A DNA stretch of 64,000 nucleotides from Bacteroidota bacterium (GTDB taxonomy: Bacteria; Bacteroidota; Bacteroidia; Chitinophagales; Chitinophagaceae): assembly GCA_013286315.1 (NCBI GenBank), contig JABDFX010000008.1, positions 1 through 64,000 on the forward strand. The letters are read 5' to 3'. The notes beneath the pieces were generated by a model. That model had not been told where the DNA came from. It searched no databases and saw nothing but the letters and a program-made list of their open reading frames with translations. Shown here piece by piece: positions 56,079 through 64,000 of the stretch (its first letter is position 1; each line of letters begins with the position of its first letter). A program made the position numbers and the translations under genes.

Positions 56079-56261
56079 ATGAAATACACTAAAACAAATA
56101 TGCTGGCACTTCTGGTTTTTCTTCTGGGACTGACATGTACAGTGTCAGGATGTGCTGAAAATCATTATTATAATGCCAATCATCATCACTCAAGAGAATG
56201 GTATGATCACCATCATACACCGCCACCAGCCGGAGTTAATTTTGATATAGATGTACGTTGA
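56079..56261 (+). CDS. Tiny histidine-rich lipoprotein
   Basis: 60 residues. A lipoprotein signal (LLVFLLGLTCTVSGC, Cys25) is followed by a 35-residue mature chain rich in His and Tyr (AENHYYNANHHHSREWYDHH then HTPPPAGVNFDIDVR): nine His in total. It has its own terminator at 56299-56345, so it is expressed as a separate unit. Metal binding at the envelope is likely from composition. It is very short, but signal and terminator support it as a real gene. Confidence 0.6.
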   Translation: MKYTKTNMLALLVFLLGLTCTVSGCAENHYYNANHHHSREWYDHHHTPPPAGVNFDIDVR

Positions 56262-56298
56262 TAACGGTTAAAGTCATTCGTCATTGCTCCGTCATGGT

Positions 56299-56345
56299 AA
56301 ACCCCGATAGGATTTCAAAACTGGAAGCTGCGGGGTTTTTCTTTT
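56299..56345 (+). terminator. Intrinsic terminator after the His-rich lipoprotein gene
   Basis: AAACCCCG (56299-56306) pairs with CGGGGTTT (56331-56338), followed by a T-rich tract TTTTTCTTTT. Confidence 0.85.
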
Positions 56346-56731
56346 CATAGCTCAAATAAACACCCACATAAAAATATTGGAAACTCGGGGATCGATGGTA
56401 ATCCGGCATTTCATCTTTCCTGCATTGGACTTTTTGAATTTAGGGTTGGTCGTACTGATAATAAAATGGGTACAGTTGCAGTTTCTGATTTTTTGTCGTC
56501 CGGGCTTTTCAGATTTCATCATCCCTCTCATAATGCAGGATGCCGTTAAACTGACTGAAGAATTACTATAACAGGCAGTCAAAGAGAATGCAAATCAAAA
56601 TCCTTTTCAAATAAATTGTTTTACTCCGTTTAAGATAGACAAAAATCAAACTGTTGGTTTTTCAGTAAATTTAAGATTTCGGAAAATGGATACCCCATTG
56701 CCATAATATTTTTTACTTCTTAATAAATCAT
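56346..56731. other. 386-base region without a supported gene
   Basis: Short open readings exist on both strands (56377-56571 plus, 56352-56582 minus), but neither has a convincing start, a ribosome binding site or a recognisable motif. The part before 56732 is AT-rich and holds a near -7 element, TAAATTTA at 56666. It may include the promoter of the PLP enzyme gene. Confidence 0.5.
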
Positions 56732-58366
56732 ATGAAAAGAAGAGATGTCCTGAAAGGGCTTTCCATTTTACCGTTAGGCGCGGCTACCGTTTTTCCTGCC
56801 AGGCATGCTCTCGCTCATGCAGCCACTCAAGCTCCGAAAGGTCCGCTGGTACCGGGTCCGGCGATATATCAGTCCATTGGTGTTGAACCGCTTATCAATT
56901 GCATGGGGACTTATACGATTATTGGCGGTTCAATCGAAAGGCAGATCGTTCGGGAAGCCATGGATTCCGCCGCTAAAAATTTTGTTCAATATGATGAGCT
57001 GGCTACCGGGGTAGGGCAACGGCTTGCCGAACTGACAAAGTCAGAATGGGGTATGATTTCAGCGGGATGTGCCGCCGCCATGAAACATGTTACCGCTGCC
57101 TGTGTTACGGGCGGTAACCCGGAAAAGCTGGTACGCATACCTGACCTCTCCGGATTTGAAAAAACCGAGGTGGTGATTCCACGTCCTTCACGAAACGTGT
57201 ATGATCACGCAATACGTAATATTGGCGTGCGGATCATCACGGTGGATAGTTTGCAGGAATTGCAGGATGCTCTGTGCGAACGAACAGCCATGGTATATTT
57301 TCTCTCGGACGGGAGCGGGGATGAAAGCCATTTTACGGTAGAAGCGATTGCAAAATTATCCAAACCGAAAAATATTCCATTTCTGGTGGATGCTGCGGCA
57401 GAAGACCTGACAGTTCCTTGCGTGCATCTGGAAAATGGCGCCAGCGTTGTGGCTTATAGCGGCGGCAAAGCGCTATGCGGACCACAGTGTTCCGGGATCC
57501 TGCTGGGGCAAAAAGATATATTGCAATCAGCCTGGCAGGCAAGTTCACCACATCATGGACCCGGAAGGGATAATAAAGTTGGCCGTGAAGAAATGATCGG
57601 CGCATTGGCAGCCATCGAAGCATGGGTGGCCATGGATCATAAAGCACAATGGGCAACATGGTTGTCTTATCTGGATAGGGTGTCCAAAAAGGTTTCTGAT
57701 ATAAACGGTGTGCGAACCCTGCTCAGAGAGCCCGATTCGCTCAACAACAACACGCCAGTACTGCTGATATCCTGGGATCCGCTGCAATTACACATAACAG
57801 CAGAAGATGCCTCTGAAGAATTGGGCCGAAATAAACCCAGAATCGCCGTTGCGATTGAAAAAATGAAACCCAAACCCGGAGAACCTGTTTTGACTTCGAT
57901 AAGGATAAACGCGGGACAAATGCAACCGGGGGAGGACAAAATTGTCGCAGAAAGAATGTATGAAGTCCTGTCAAAAACAAGATCTCCGAAAACGTCTCCT
58001 GCGAAAGCATCTTCTAACATCGCCGGCAGGTGGGATGTTTTAGTAGAGTACTTTACCAGTAAAACACAATATACCTGGATACTCGAGCAGGATCAAAATT
58101 GGATACAGGGAATCCATTCAGGAAAATTCGCGACACAAAATATCGCCGGAACTCTGGAGGGCGATATGATAAAAATAAAAAGCCAGGAAGGCGAAGTAGA
58201 AAACAGGATCAATTTTACTTTCACTGGTAAAGTGACAGGAGATTCTATAAGCGGATCCGTTTATATGGTTGAATATGGAACTGTCAGATTCTCGGCCGGC
58301 AGATATGTATATAAAGAAGAACAGCATCCGATTTTTGTTCCGGCCGGACCTCCTTTGTCTACATGA
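56732..58366 (+). CDS. Tat-exported SelA-like PLP-dependent enzyme with extra C-terminal beta domain
   Basis: 544 residues. Twin-arginine signal: MKRRDVLKGLSILPLGAATV with a likely cut after AHA (about residue 30). The fold-type I PLP core resembles SelA/D-glucosaminate-6-phosphate ammonia-lyase (DgaE) enzymes: LINCMGTYTIIGGS, VGQRLAELTKSEWGMISAGCA, pyridine-binding D220 (FLVDAAAED) and Schiff-base K246 (YSGGKALCGPQCSG). Residues about 430-544 form an added beta domain (AGRWDVLVEYFTSKTQYTWI ... SGSVYMVEYGTVRFSAGRY). Lyase or ammonia-lyase activity in the periplasm is inferred. It is followed 53 bases later by a Tat-exported RidA. Confidence 0.85.
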   Translation: MKRRDVLKGLSILPLGAATVFPARHALAHAATQAPKGPLVPGPAIYQSIGVEPLINCMGTYTIIGGSIERQIVREAMDSAAKNFVQYDELATGVGQRLAELTKSEWGMISAGCAAAMKHVTAACVTGGNPEKLVRIPDLSGFEKTEVVIPRPSRNVYDHAIRNIGVRIITVDSLQELQDALCERTAMVYFLSDGSGDESHFTVEAIAKLSKPKNIPFLVDAAAEDLTVPCVHLENGASVVAYSGGKALCGPQCSGILLGQKDILQSAWQASSPHHGPGRDNKVGREEMIGALAAIEAWVAMDHKAQWATWLSYLDRVSKKVSDINGVRTLLREPDSLNNNTPVLLISWDPLQLHITAEDASEELGRNKPRIAVAIEKMKPKPGEPVLTSIRINAGQMQPGEDKIVAERMYEVLSKTRSPKTSPAKASSNIAGRWDVLVEYFTSKTQYTWILEQDQNWIQGIHSGKFATQNIAGTLEGDMIKIKSQEGEVENRINFTFTGKVTGDSISGSVYMVEYGTVRFSAGRYVYKEEQHPIFVPAGPPLST

Positions 58367-58419
58367 GTGCGGCCTTATATTTACCAAAACGAATTAATTA
58401 TTTATCAAAATAACTCAAC

Positions 58420-58887
58420 ATGAAAACAGAAAGAAGATCAATGTTAAAAAAAATCAGTTTATCCATATTGGGATTTGTTGGACTTCGATCCATGGCAATT
58501 GCGGAAACAAACGGCAATGAAAATAAGAAAGAAGTTTCCGGAGTAGTGATGGACCAGGAGGTCCCTTTATTCTCCGGCTCCACAAAATTTGGTAACCTGG
58601 TATTCATTGCCGGGAAAGGGGCGCATTATGCCGGAGATATTAAAGCACATACCGAAACGGTTTTGCAGGAGCTGGAAAAAGAGTTGGTCAAAGCGGGTTC
58701 CTCCATGAAAAATGTATTGAAGGTGAGCGTCTTCCTGAGTGATATTGCAGATTATGACGGCATGAATGCCGTGTACCGTGGTCGTTTCGGTGATAAGCCA
58801 CCGGTACGTACAACAGTGGCTGTTGCAAAAGGAGGTGTTCCGGGAAATTCACTGGTGGAGATGGATTGTATCGCATTTATCTCCTGA
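58420..58887 (+). CDS. Tat-exported RidA family (enamine/imine deaminase) protein
   Basis: 155 residues: about 30 of signal (MKTERRSMLKKISLSILGFV, with the ERRSMLKK twin-Arg motif) then a RidA/YjgF core. Active-site R130 (PPVRTTVAV) and E147 (LVEMDCIAF) are both present, as are GNLVFIAGKG and VSVFLSDIADY. RidA proteins usually act in the cytoplasm on 2-aminoacrylate and similar imines released by PLP lyases. Here both the PLP enzyme and the RidA carry export signals, so they probably work as a pair outside the cytoplasm. Confidence 0.88.
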   Translation: MKTERRSMLKKISLSILGFVGLRSMAIAETNGNENKKEVSGVVMDQEVPLFSGSTKFGNLVFIAGKGAHYAGDIKAHTETVLQELEKELVKAGSSMKNVLKVSVFLSDIADYDGMNAVYRGRFGDKPPVRTTVAVAKGGVPGNSLVEMDCIAFIS

Positions 58888-59016
58888 TTTATAAATCCAT
58901 TTTGAATAATGAAAATAAAATGTGCGGCTGCTTTCATGTTTTGATCCCCGTACAATTAAATGGGTTTTTGAAGAAAAGAACCTGGCTGATCCCTGCTGAG
59001 ATACAGGCACATTCTT
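58888..59016. other. First part of the 346-base space between RidA and the T9SS gene
   Basis: No gene is seen between 58888 and 59233. The only structured element found is the promoter at 59017-59047. The promoter means the T9SS gene can be transcribed separately from the PLP/RidA pair. Confidence 0.4.
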
Positions 59017-59047
59017 TTTGATATTTTGAAACAAAACACTAAATTTG
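59017..59047 (+). promoter_or_regulatory. Consensus Bacteroidota promoter (TTTG-N19-TAAATTTG)
   Basis: TTTG at 59017-59020 and TAAATTTG at 59040-59047 are separated by exactly 19 bases, the best match to TTTG-N19-21-TAnnTTTG that I found in the window. It would drive the T9SS gene at 59234 with a leader of about 180 bases. Confidence 0.7.
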
Positions 59048-59233
59048 GTTAGGGTAAATTTCTGTTTTCCGATTCGAACTGTATTATTTTTGAGATCGCC
59101 GCCCTGGCTGGGGCCCCAATATTCCTTCAAAAACGGGTGATCTGCTCCGGATAGCATCTAAATTCCATTACATCCCTTGTAAATCAGTTGATTGTAACAT
59201 TCTTATTTGTTACCTTTCCTAAATCAAACTGCT

Positions 59234-60499
59234 ATGAGAATGAGTTTTTTTTGCAGACTGGCGATTATAACCATGCCCCTGCTTTTTAATTCCGCCCGAA
59301 GCCAGAATGATCATTTTGCCTACGCGGTTACCGCCGTGAATAAAGGGGGCTCTGAATGGATCGCGCTTCGTAAACTCGATACCCGTACAGGGGAATTCAG
59401 CAAAATATTATTAAACGTACAGGACAAGGATCAGGATCTGTTCGATTTTGCTGCTTATAAAGAATATGCAAATAAAAAGATCTCCAATGCTGCAAATGGT
59501 ACGCTTGCCGGTTTTAGTCCGCAACCGGCGTTGAACAGCAGTGTGGCAGCCATTGCCTACGACAGGAAAGCCAACCGTCTCTACTATGCCCCCATGAGTA
59601 TCGATCAATTGCGTTATATTGATCTGTCGACAATGGAAGTAGTTTCTTTTTCAGATCAGTTCTTCAGCAAAGCCGGCAAATACGATTTTAAGACCGCAGG
59701 TTCCATCAACCGTATGGTTATCGCGCCCGATGATTATGGGTATACCATTACAAACGATGGAAATCACCTGATTCGTTTTTCAACAAACGGTGCGCCCGCC
59801 CTGACGGACCTCGGCGAACTGCAGGACGATCCAATGAACAAGGATATGTCCATTCGTAACAATCCCTGCGCCAATTCCGGCGGCGATCTGATCGCCGATG
59901 ATGCAGGCAGCCTGTTTCTGGTAACCGGCAGCAACCGGGTTTTTAAAGTGGATATAGCGACTAGAAATACGACCTATCTGGCAACCATTTCGGCATTGCC
60001 GGCCAAATTCACGACAAGTGGAGCAGCGGTCACTGAGGATGGCAGGATTCTTATAAGCAGTTCCCTGTATGCGGATGGTTATTTTACGGTGGACCCGGAA
60101 ACCTGGAATGCGACAGCTTCTTCAGGAGCCCATGAAGCGTTTGGAAGTGCTGATCTGGCCAATAGCAATGTATTACATTCAAAAACGGCAGCTAATTCCA
60201 ATTTATTTATCACTAAAGCTCCCGATAAGTTAAGCCAGTTCAGGGTTTTCCCGAATCCTGTGATGGACGATGAAGTCAGTATTCAGTTCAACGGGCTTAA
60301 ACCCGGCAATTATACGATTCAACTGGCCAGTGTTTTAGGAAATACAGTATTAAAACAGACGGCAACAATTATCGGAAATATACAGACAGAATTGGTTCAT
60401 ATTCCAGGTTCCACGGCCCAGGGATTTTATTATGTCAGCATCCTGGATGAAAACAATAAAGTCGTGGGTACGCAAAAGCTGGTTGTCGAAAGATGGTAA
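59234..60499 (+). CDS. Secreted protein with T9SS type A sorting domain
   Basis: 421 residues from the ATG at 59234, giving the signal peptide MRMSFFCRLAIITMPLLFNS; a TTG at 59207 is possible but less likely. The body looks like a beta-propeller-type fold (LSTMEVVSFSDQFFSKAGKY; SGGDLIADDAGSLFLVTGSN; GAAVTEDGRILISSS). The last ~80 residues are a type A sorting domain (FRVFPNPVMDDEVSIQFNGL to QKLVVERW). It is exported across both membranes and attached or released. Function unknown. Confidence 0.85.
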   Translation: MRMSFFCRLAIITMPLLFNSARSQNDHFAYAVTAVNKGGSEWIALRKLDTRTGEFSKILLNVQDKDQDLFDFAAYKEYANKKISNAANGTLAGFSPQPALNSSVAAIAYDRKANRLYYAPMSIDQLRYIDLSTMEVVSFSDQFFSKAGKYDFKTAGSINRMVIAPDDYGYTITNDGNHLIRFSTNGAPALTDLGELQDDPMNKDMSIRNNPCANSGGDLIADDAGSLFLVTGSNRVFKVDIATRNTTYLATISALPAKFTTSGAAVTEDGRILISSSLYADGYFTVDPETWNATASSGAHEAFGSADLANSNVLHSKTAANSNLFITKAPDKLSQFRVFPNPVMDDEVSIQFNGLKPGNYTIQLASVLGNTVLKQTATIIGNIQTELVHIPGSTAQGFYYVSILDENNKVVGTQKLVVERW

Positions 60500-60526
60500 T
60501 AACTGTCGCATTATAATTCGTGATTA

Positions 60527-61180
60527 ATGATACCGCAACTCATCGATCTCAGCCATACAATTTTCAACGGACTCATTACATACAAAGGACTACCTGCTCC
60601 CCTCGTCTGTGACTATATCAGCCGGGAACAATCAAAAGCAAACTATGATGAGGGTACGACATTCCAGATCGGAAAAATAGAAATGGTAACCAATACCGGA
60701 ACTTATATTGACTGCCCCTTTCATCGTTTTGAACATGGCAGGGATCTGTCAGAAGTAGGGCTGGAACAATTTGCCGATTTGGATGCCATCACTATCGACG
60801 CCAGAAGTGTCATGGCGGTGGGTCCGGAATTCTTCATAGATAAAGAGATCCGTAATAAAGCCGTTCTTGTTTTCACTGATTGGGCAAGAAATTGGAATAC
60901 GTCCGGATATTTTGAAGGACATCCTTATCTGACTGCTGAGGCCGCCGGATATTTAAAGGACCGTCAGGCTAAACTGGTTGGAATTGACAGTCATAATATT
61001 GACGATACGCGCGGACGGAGCCGTCCGGTTCATACAACGTTATTGGGTGCCGATATTTTGATAGTTGAGCACTTGTGCAATCTCGACAAACTGCCTGCAT
61101 TTGGCTACCGTTTTAATGCGGTGCCACCAAAATTTAAAGGAGCCGGTACATTTCCCGTGAGGGCCTATGCGAAAATATAA
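60527..61180 (+). CDS. Cyclase-family hydrolase with altered metal ligands
   Basis: 217 residues of the kynurenine-formamidase/cyclase family: LIDLSHTIFNGLITYKGLP, the metal-site region VTNTGTYIDCPFHRFEHGRD, and LVGIDSHNIDD followed by RPVHTTLLGADILIVEHLCN. In the classical site HxGTHxDxPxH the first two His bind metal; here they are N56 and Y60, while D62 and H66 are kept. I recall a sub-group with the same N-GTY-D pattern. Substrate unknown. It starts 27 bases after the T9SS gene and may be cotranscribed. Confidence 0.83.
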   Translation: MIPQLIDLSHTIFNGLITYKGLPAPLVCDYISREQSKANYDEGTTFQIGKIEMVTNTGTYIDCPFHRFEHGRDLSEVGLEQFADLDAITIDARSVMAVGPEFFIDKEIRNKAVLVFTDWARNWNTSGYFEGHPYLTAEAAGYLKDRQAKLVGIDSHNIDDTRGRSRPVHTTLLGADILIVEHLCNLDKLPAFGYRFNAVPPKFKGAGTFPVRAYAKI

Positions 61181-61209
61181 AGGGACGGTTTTTCAGATCC
61201 CCCAAACTA

Positions 61210-62625
61210 TTAAGAAACTTTAGGGGCAGGTTTTAGAAACCGGATAATATTTTTTTCTACCGGAAACCGGTAAATATTTTTTTCACATCGCCACTTCGCT
61301 ATTTTCTGCAATATAAATTTTGGTACCGTGGGTCTGCTCCAGGCCAGTTGTTCATAAAATTTAAATCGTTCTATAAACCTGATCTGATTGGCGGTCAGCC
61401 AGTCACTTTTCCCGGAGTCTACATAATCGAAATCACTCCATTCTTCAAGTCCCTGTGGAAATTGATAACCTTTTGAAGACAATTCGTCCGCGATCTTATT
61501 ACCCGGATAAGGTTTGTAATAATAAATACTCATCGAAAAATTCCCGCTCATCTTGCGTAGTCTTTTAACAACTTCCAATGTCTCCAAAACACTTTCCGGA
61601 CGTTCGCCCGGAAAACCCACAATAATGCTGAAGATGATGGCTATACGATAGTAAACGCATTTTTCAGCCGTTTCAAATATGTGTTCCAGTTTAATGTCCT
61701 TCTGCATCCAGTCAAGCATTTGCTGAGTACCGGCTTCCATACCGATCATGATCTTTTTCAAACCGGATTGTTTACACAATTGCCATGTTTCATCATCCAG
61801 CCTGACTCCCTGATCAGCGCGCATTGTCCCGAACCAGGTAATAGGCAACCGCCGATTAATAAACTCCTGCGCTACCTCCTGTACTCTTTTCTTGTTTGTG
61901 AAGAAGGTTTCATCCTGAAAATGTACATGGTCAAATTTGTGTTTCCTCCATAGTTGCCCGATCTCTTCACCCACCCGACGGGCAGAATAGCCATGCCATC
62001 CTCTTTTGTACATCACCGGGTCTGCACAGAAAGCACAACGGAAGCGACAACCTTGTGAAGAGATATAGTCAATTTGATTTTTACCGCTCAGTTTCATATA
62101 TCCTTTTACATCGATCAGATCATAATTCAATGCAGGGAAAGAATTGATGTCAGCAAGATGCCGCTCAGGGTTATTTTTTATAAGGCCATTTTCCTTATAA
62201 CTGATTCCGGGCAAACCGGATAATGTTTCCTTATGTAAGAACCGCTGCAATAATGCTTCAAAGCTTATCTCTCCCTGACCTTTTACAACGATGTCAATGG
62301 AGGGATCCTCCAGCGTCTCCTGTACAAACAGCGAAGGATGCCATCCACCCCAGACTACTGGTAATTCCGGAAATTTTTCTTTTACAATTCTTGAGGTATA
62401 TAAAGCATCTTTAATCGGATTACCCGTCAAAACCGTAACGGCAAAGCAAATGGCATTTGAAAGTTCGGAAAGAATTTTTTTTATTGGATCTTCTTCCAGT
62501 CTGCCGTCTATAATAATAACATTATACAGATTCGGATCGAGATAGGAACCGATGGCAAGTAATGCCAGGGGCATTGTATAAAAAACAGCTTTGGGATTGT
62601 ATAAAACAACTGCAGGTCTTTGCAT
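61210..62625 (-). CDS. B12-binding-domain radical SAM protein
   Basis: 471 residues. The N-terminal Rossmann-like cobalamin-binding domain is at about 1-140 (VVLYNPKAVFYTMPLALLAI; VVWGGWHPSLFVQETL). The radical SAM core carries its [4Fe-4S] cysteines C193, C197 and C200 (SQGCRFRCAFCADP), with MIGMEAGTQQMLDWMQKDI and SIIVGFPGERPESVLETL further on. Members do methylations or rearrangements on lipids, hopanoids, cofactors and natural products. No biosynthetic partner adjoins it, so the substrate is open. Divergent from the Mur ligase. Confidence 0.92.
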   Translation of the reverse strand: MQRPAVVLYNPKAVFYTMPLALLAIGSYLDPNLYNVIIIDGRLEEDPIKKILSELSNAICFAVTVLTGNPIKDALYTSRIVKEKFPELPVVWGGWHPSLFVQETLEDPSIDIVVKGQGEISFEALLQRFLHKETLSGLPGISYKENGLIKNNPERHLADINSFPALNYDLIDVKGYMKLSGKNQIDYISSQGCRFRCAFCADPVMYKRGWHGYSARRVGEEIGQLWRKHKFDHVHFQDETFFTNKKRVQEVAQEFINRRLPITWFGTMRADQGVRLDDETWQLCKQSGLKKIMIGMEAGTQQMLDWMQKDIKLEHIFETAEKCVYYRIAIIFSIIVGFPGERPESVLETLEVVKRLRKMSGNFSMSIYYYKPYPGNKIADELSSKGYQFPQGLEEWSDFDYVDSGKSDWLTANQIRFIERFKFYEQLAWSRPTVPKFILQKIAKWRCEKNIYRFPVEKNIIRFLKPAPKVS

Positions 62626-62765
62626 TTTTGTTCTAATGTTTTACATTAGAACGAGATTTATACGTGCCCGGTTGCGGGAACCACAGAGCAGACATTTTAA
62701 GCATCTGACATATGATATACCGGAACTGAAGGATAAATCTGTTTATTTGCAATAAATAATGGAGC

Positions 62766-64000
62766 ATGATTTCGGGCCTCAGTGATTTCAAAACGGTTTT
62801 TTTTATTGGGATTGCGGGAACAGGTATGAGCGCCATCGCACAATATCTAGCCGGAACCGGCAAACAGGTCTCCGGTTCTGACAGGTATTTTCTTCCAGCT
62901 GTATTCAATGATACGCGTGACAAATTAGAAGCGTTGGGTATTCAATGTTTTCTCCAGGACGGTGAAGGCATCAGTCAGACAACCGACCTGGTGGTTATTT
63001 CAACGGCAGTGGAAGATACAGTTCCGGAAGTGCAAAAAGCAGCGGGGTTGAACATCCCGATTATTAAACGGTCAGAATTGCTTGCCTTCATTGCAGCAAG
63101 TAAGAAAACGGTTGCAGTGGGAGGCACCAGCGGCAAAAGCACCACCTGCGCCATGCTTTTCGATATCCTGCTATATGCCGGATTAGATCCCAGCATCATC
63201 AGCGGCGCCGGACTGGTAAGTATTATGAAAGAAGGCCGGATCGGAAATGCCAAAGCAGGCAAAGGGGAATGGTTGGTGATAGAGGCGGATGAGAGTGATG
63301 GGTCTATCGTTCAGTATAAACCGGAAGTGGGCGTCCTGCTGAATGTGGATAAGGACCACAAGGAGATGGATGCCCTGATGGAGATATTCAGGGAATTCAG
63401 GAACAATACACAGCAACTTTTTCTTGTCAACCTGGCGCAAACTGCAGCCAGGCAATTATCACAAAATGCCTCCGTTGACTTTTCTGCGGACCCTGCATTT
63501 CCTGCAGGTTACCAGGCTACCGGATTCAGACAGCAGGGATTGGTCATAAATTTTCAAATCAATGGAGTGGAATTTACCCTGAATACAGTCGGCAAACACA
63601 ATATGGAAAATGCACTGGCTGCATCGGCCGTAGCCTGCGAACTGGGTGTTGATCTCTCAATCAGTGCCGAAGCATTAAAATCATATGAAGGCATTTATCG
63701 GCGTCACCAGGTGCTGGGAAAAAAACACGGTGTATGGTTGATTGATGATTATGCGCATAACCCCATAAAATGTGCGGTGTCAATTGAAGCCTGCCAGGAA
63801 ATCGCACCGAAAGTGATAGCCTGGTTCCAGCCACATGGGTATGGACCCACCCGTTTCCTGCGAAATGATTTTGTAACAGAGATCGGAAGGGTGCTCAGGC
63901 CCACAGATGAAATTTGGATGAGTGAAATATTTTATGCGGGTGGCACAACTGTAAAGGATATTTCCGCCGCTGATCTGATCAAAGATCTGAAGGCGATGGG
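62766..64000 (+). CDS. MurC/Mpl-like Mur ligase, truncated at right edge
   Basis: 411 complete codons from the ATG at 62766, no stop before the window ends. Rossmann start VFFIGIAGTGMSAIAQYLAG, ATP loop GTSGKSTTCAM, ADESDGSIVQYKPEVGVLLN, HNMENALAASAVACELG, and IDDYAHNPIKCAVSI. The ATP loop differs from the usual GTHGKTTT of MurC and Mpl (Ser for His). It acts in peptidoglycan-precursor synthesis or recycling. It stands alone, away from a division/cell-wall cluster, so a recycling or specialised ligase is more likely than the essential MurC. Confidence 0.85.
   Translation, partial: MISGLSDFKTVFFIGIAGTGMSAIAQYLAGTGKQVSGSDRYFLPAVFNDTRDKLEALGIQCFLQDGEGISQTTDLVVISTAVEDTVPEVQKAAGLNIPIIKRSELLAFIAASKKTVAVGGTSGKSTTCAMLFDILLYAGLDPSIISGAGLVSIMKEGRIGNAKAGKGEWLVIEADESDGSIVQYKPEVGVLLNVDKDHKEMDALMEIFREFRNNTQQLFLVNLAQTAARQLSQNASVDFSADPAFPAGYQATGFRQQGLVINFQINGVEFTLNTVGKHNMENALAASAVACELGVDLSISAEALKSYEGIYRRHQVLGKKHGVWLIDDYAHNPIKCAVSIEACQEIAPKVIAWFQPHGYGPTRFLRNDFVTEIGRVLRPTDEIWMSEIFYAGGTTVKDISAADLIKDLKAM

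Noticed and set aside
56352-56582. Short readings on both strands between the His-rich lipoprotein and the PLP enzyme
   Set aside because: No start signal, no motif, and the two readings cover each other; neither could be preferred.
1-64000. Mobile elements, phage genes, tRNA or rRNA genes
   Set aside because: I looked for integrases, transposases, att-like repeats and tRNA-type cloverleafs in the gaps and saw none that I could support.

Overview
The window comes from a member of the Bacteroidota, most likely the Chitinophagaceae or a close relative. The evidence is a SusC/SusD pair, a second TonB-dependent receptor, type 9 secretion (T9SS) sorting domains (one CHU_C/gliding type, one type A), DUF4249, DUF5690 and DUF5777 proteins, a large FtsX-type ABC permease, a Bacteroidota-style LptD/OstA pair, and promoter elements matching TTTG-N19-TAnnTTTG. 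It looks chromosomal and mostly housekeeping or nutritional. I see no integrase, transposase, phage gene, CRISPR array, rRNA or tRNA.

Layout. 1-254: start of purC (minus). 405-5.7 kb: TonB-dependent receptor, ychF, fused SpmA/SpmB-type membrane protein. 5.7-12.3 kb: an envelope block of OstA-like protein, MlaD/MCE protein and cell-wall amidase on minus, divergent from lptD on plus. 12.3-17.4 kb: plsC, ung, VOC protein, GH97 glycosidase, D-2-hydroxyacid dehydrogenase. 17.5-22.7 kb: a minus-strand run of sigma factor, trans-envelope barrel protein, OB-fold protein, cytochrome c lipoprotein, YceI and DUF5777, with a repeat lipoprotein upstream. 22.9-30.7 kb: DUF2569, M28 peptidase, AI-2E-type permease, HU, sirtuin, YgaP-like protein, LigD. 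30.8-34 kb: acyl carrier protein divergent from a CrtI-like oxidoreductase and a C39-like peptidase lipoprotein. 34.2-47.2 kb: HtrA-like protease, DoxX, START-fold protein, ABC permease, DUF4249, CHU_C protein, glycerate kinase divergent from a beta-hydroxyacid dehydrogenase-type enzyme, DinB, NTF2-like protein.

47.4-50.4 kb is a tight three-gene unit (PhnZ-like HD oxygenase, DUF5690 membrane protein, TIGR03364-type FAD oxidoreductase) that looks like organophosphonate catabolism. It is followed by a SusC gene broken by an internal deletion plus frameshift, and by an intact SusD. 56.7-61.2 kb holds the most unusual content: a SelA-like PLP enzyme and a RidA protein, adjacent and both with twin-arginine export signals, then a T9SS protein and a cyclase-family hydrolase with altered metal ligands. 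61.2-64 kb: B12-binding radical SAM protein (minus) and the start of a MurC/Mpl-like ligase running off the end.

A second theme is non-coding. Many intergenic spaces hold long imperfect hairpins built from short repeated words (GGAAGTAT, AAGCCTAAAGCCCAAA, GTCAACC and others). In at least three places a hairpin arm runs into the neighbouring gene and supplies its last codons and stop. All domain calls come from reading the sequence; no database search was run.
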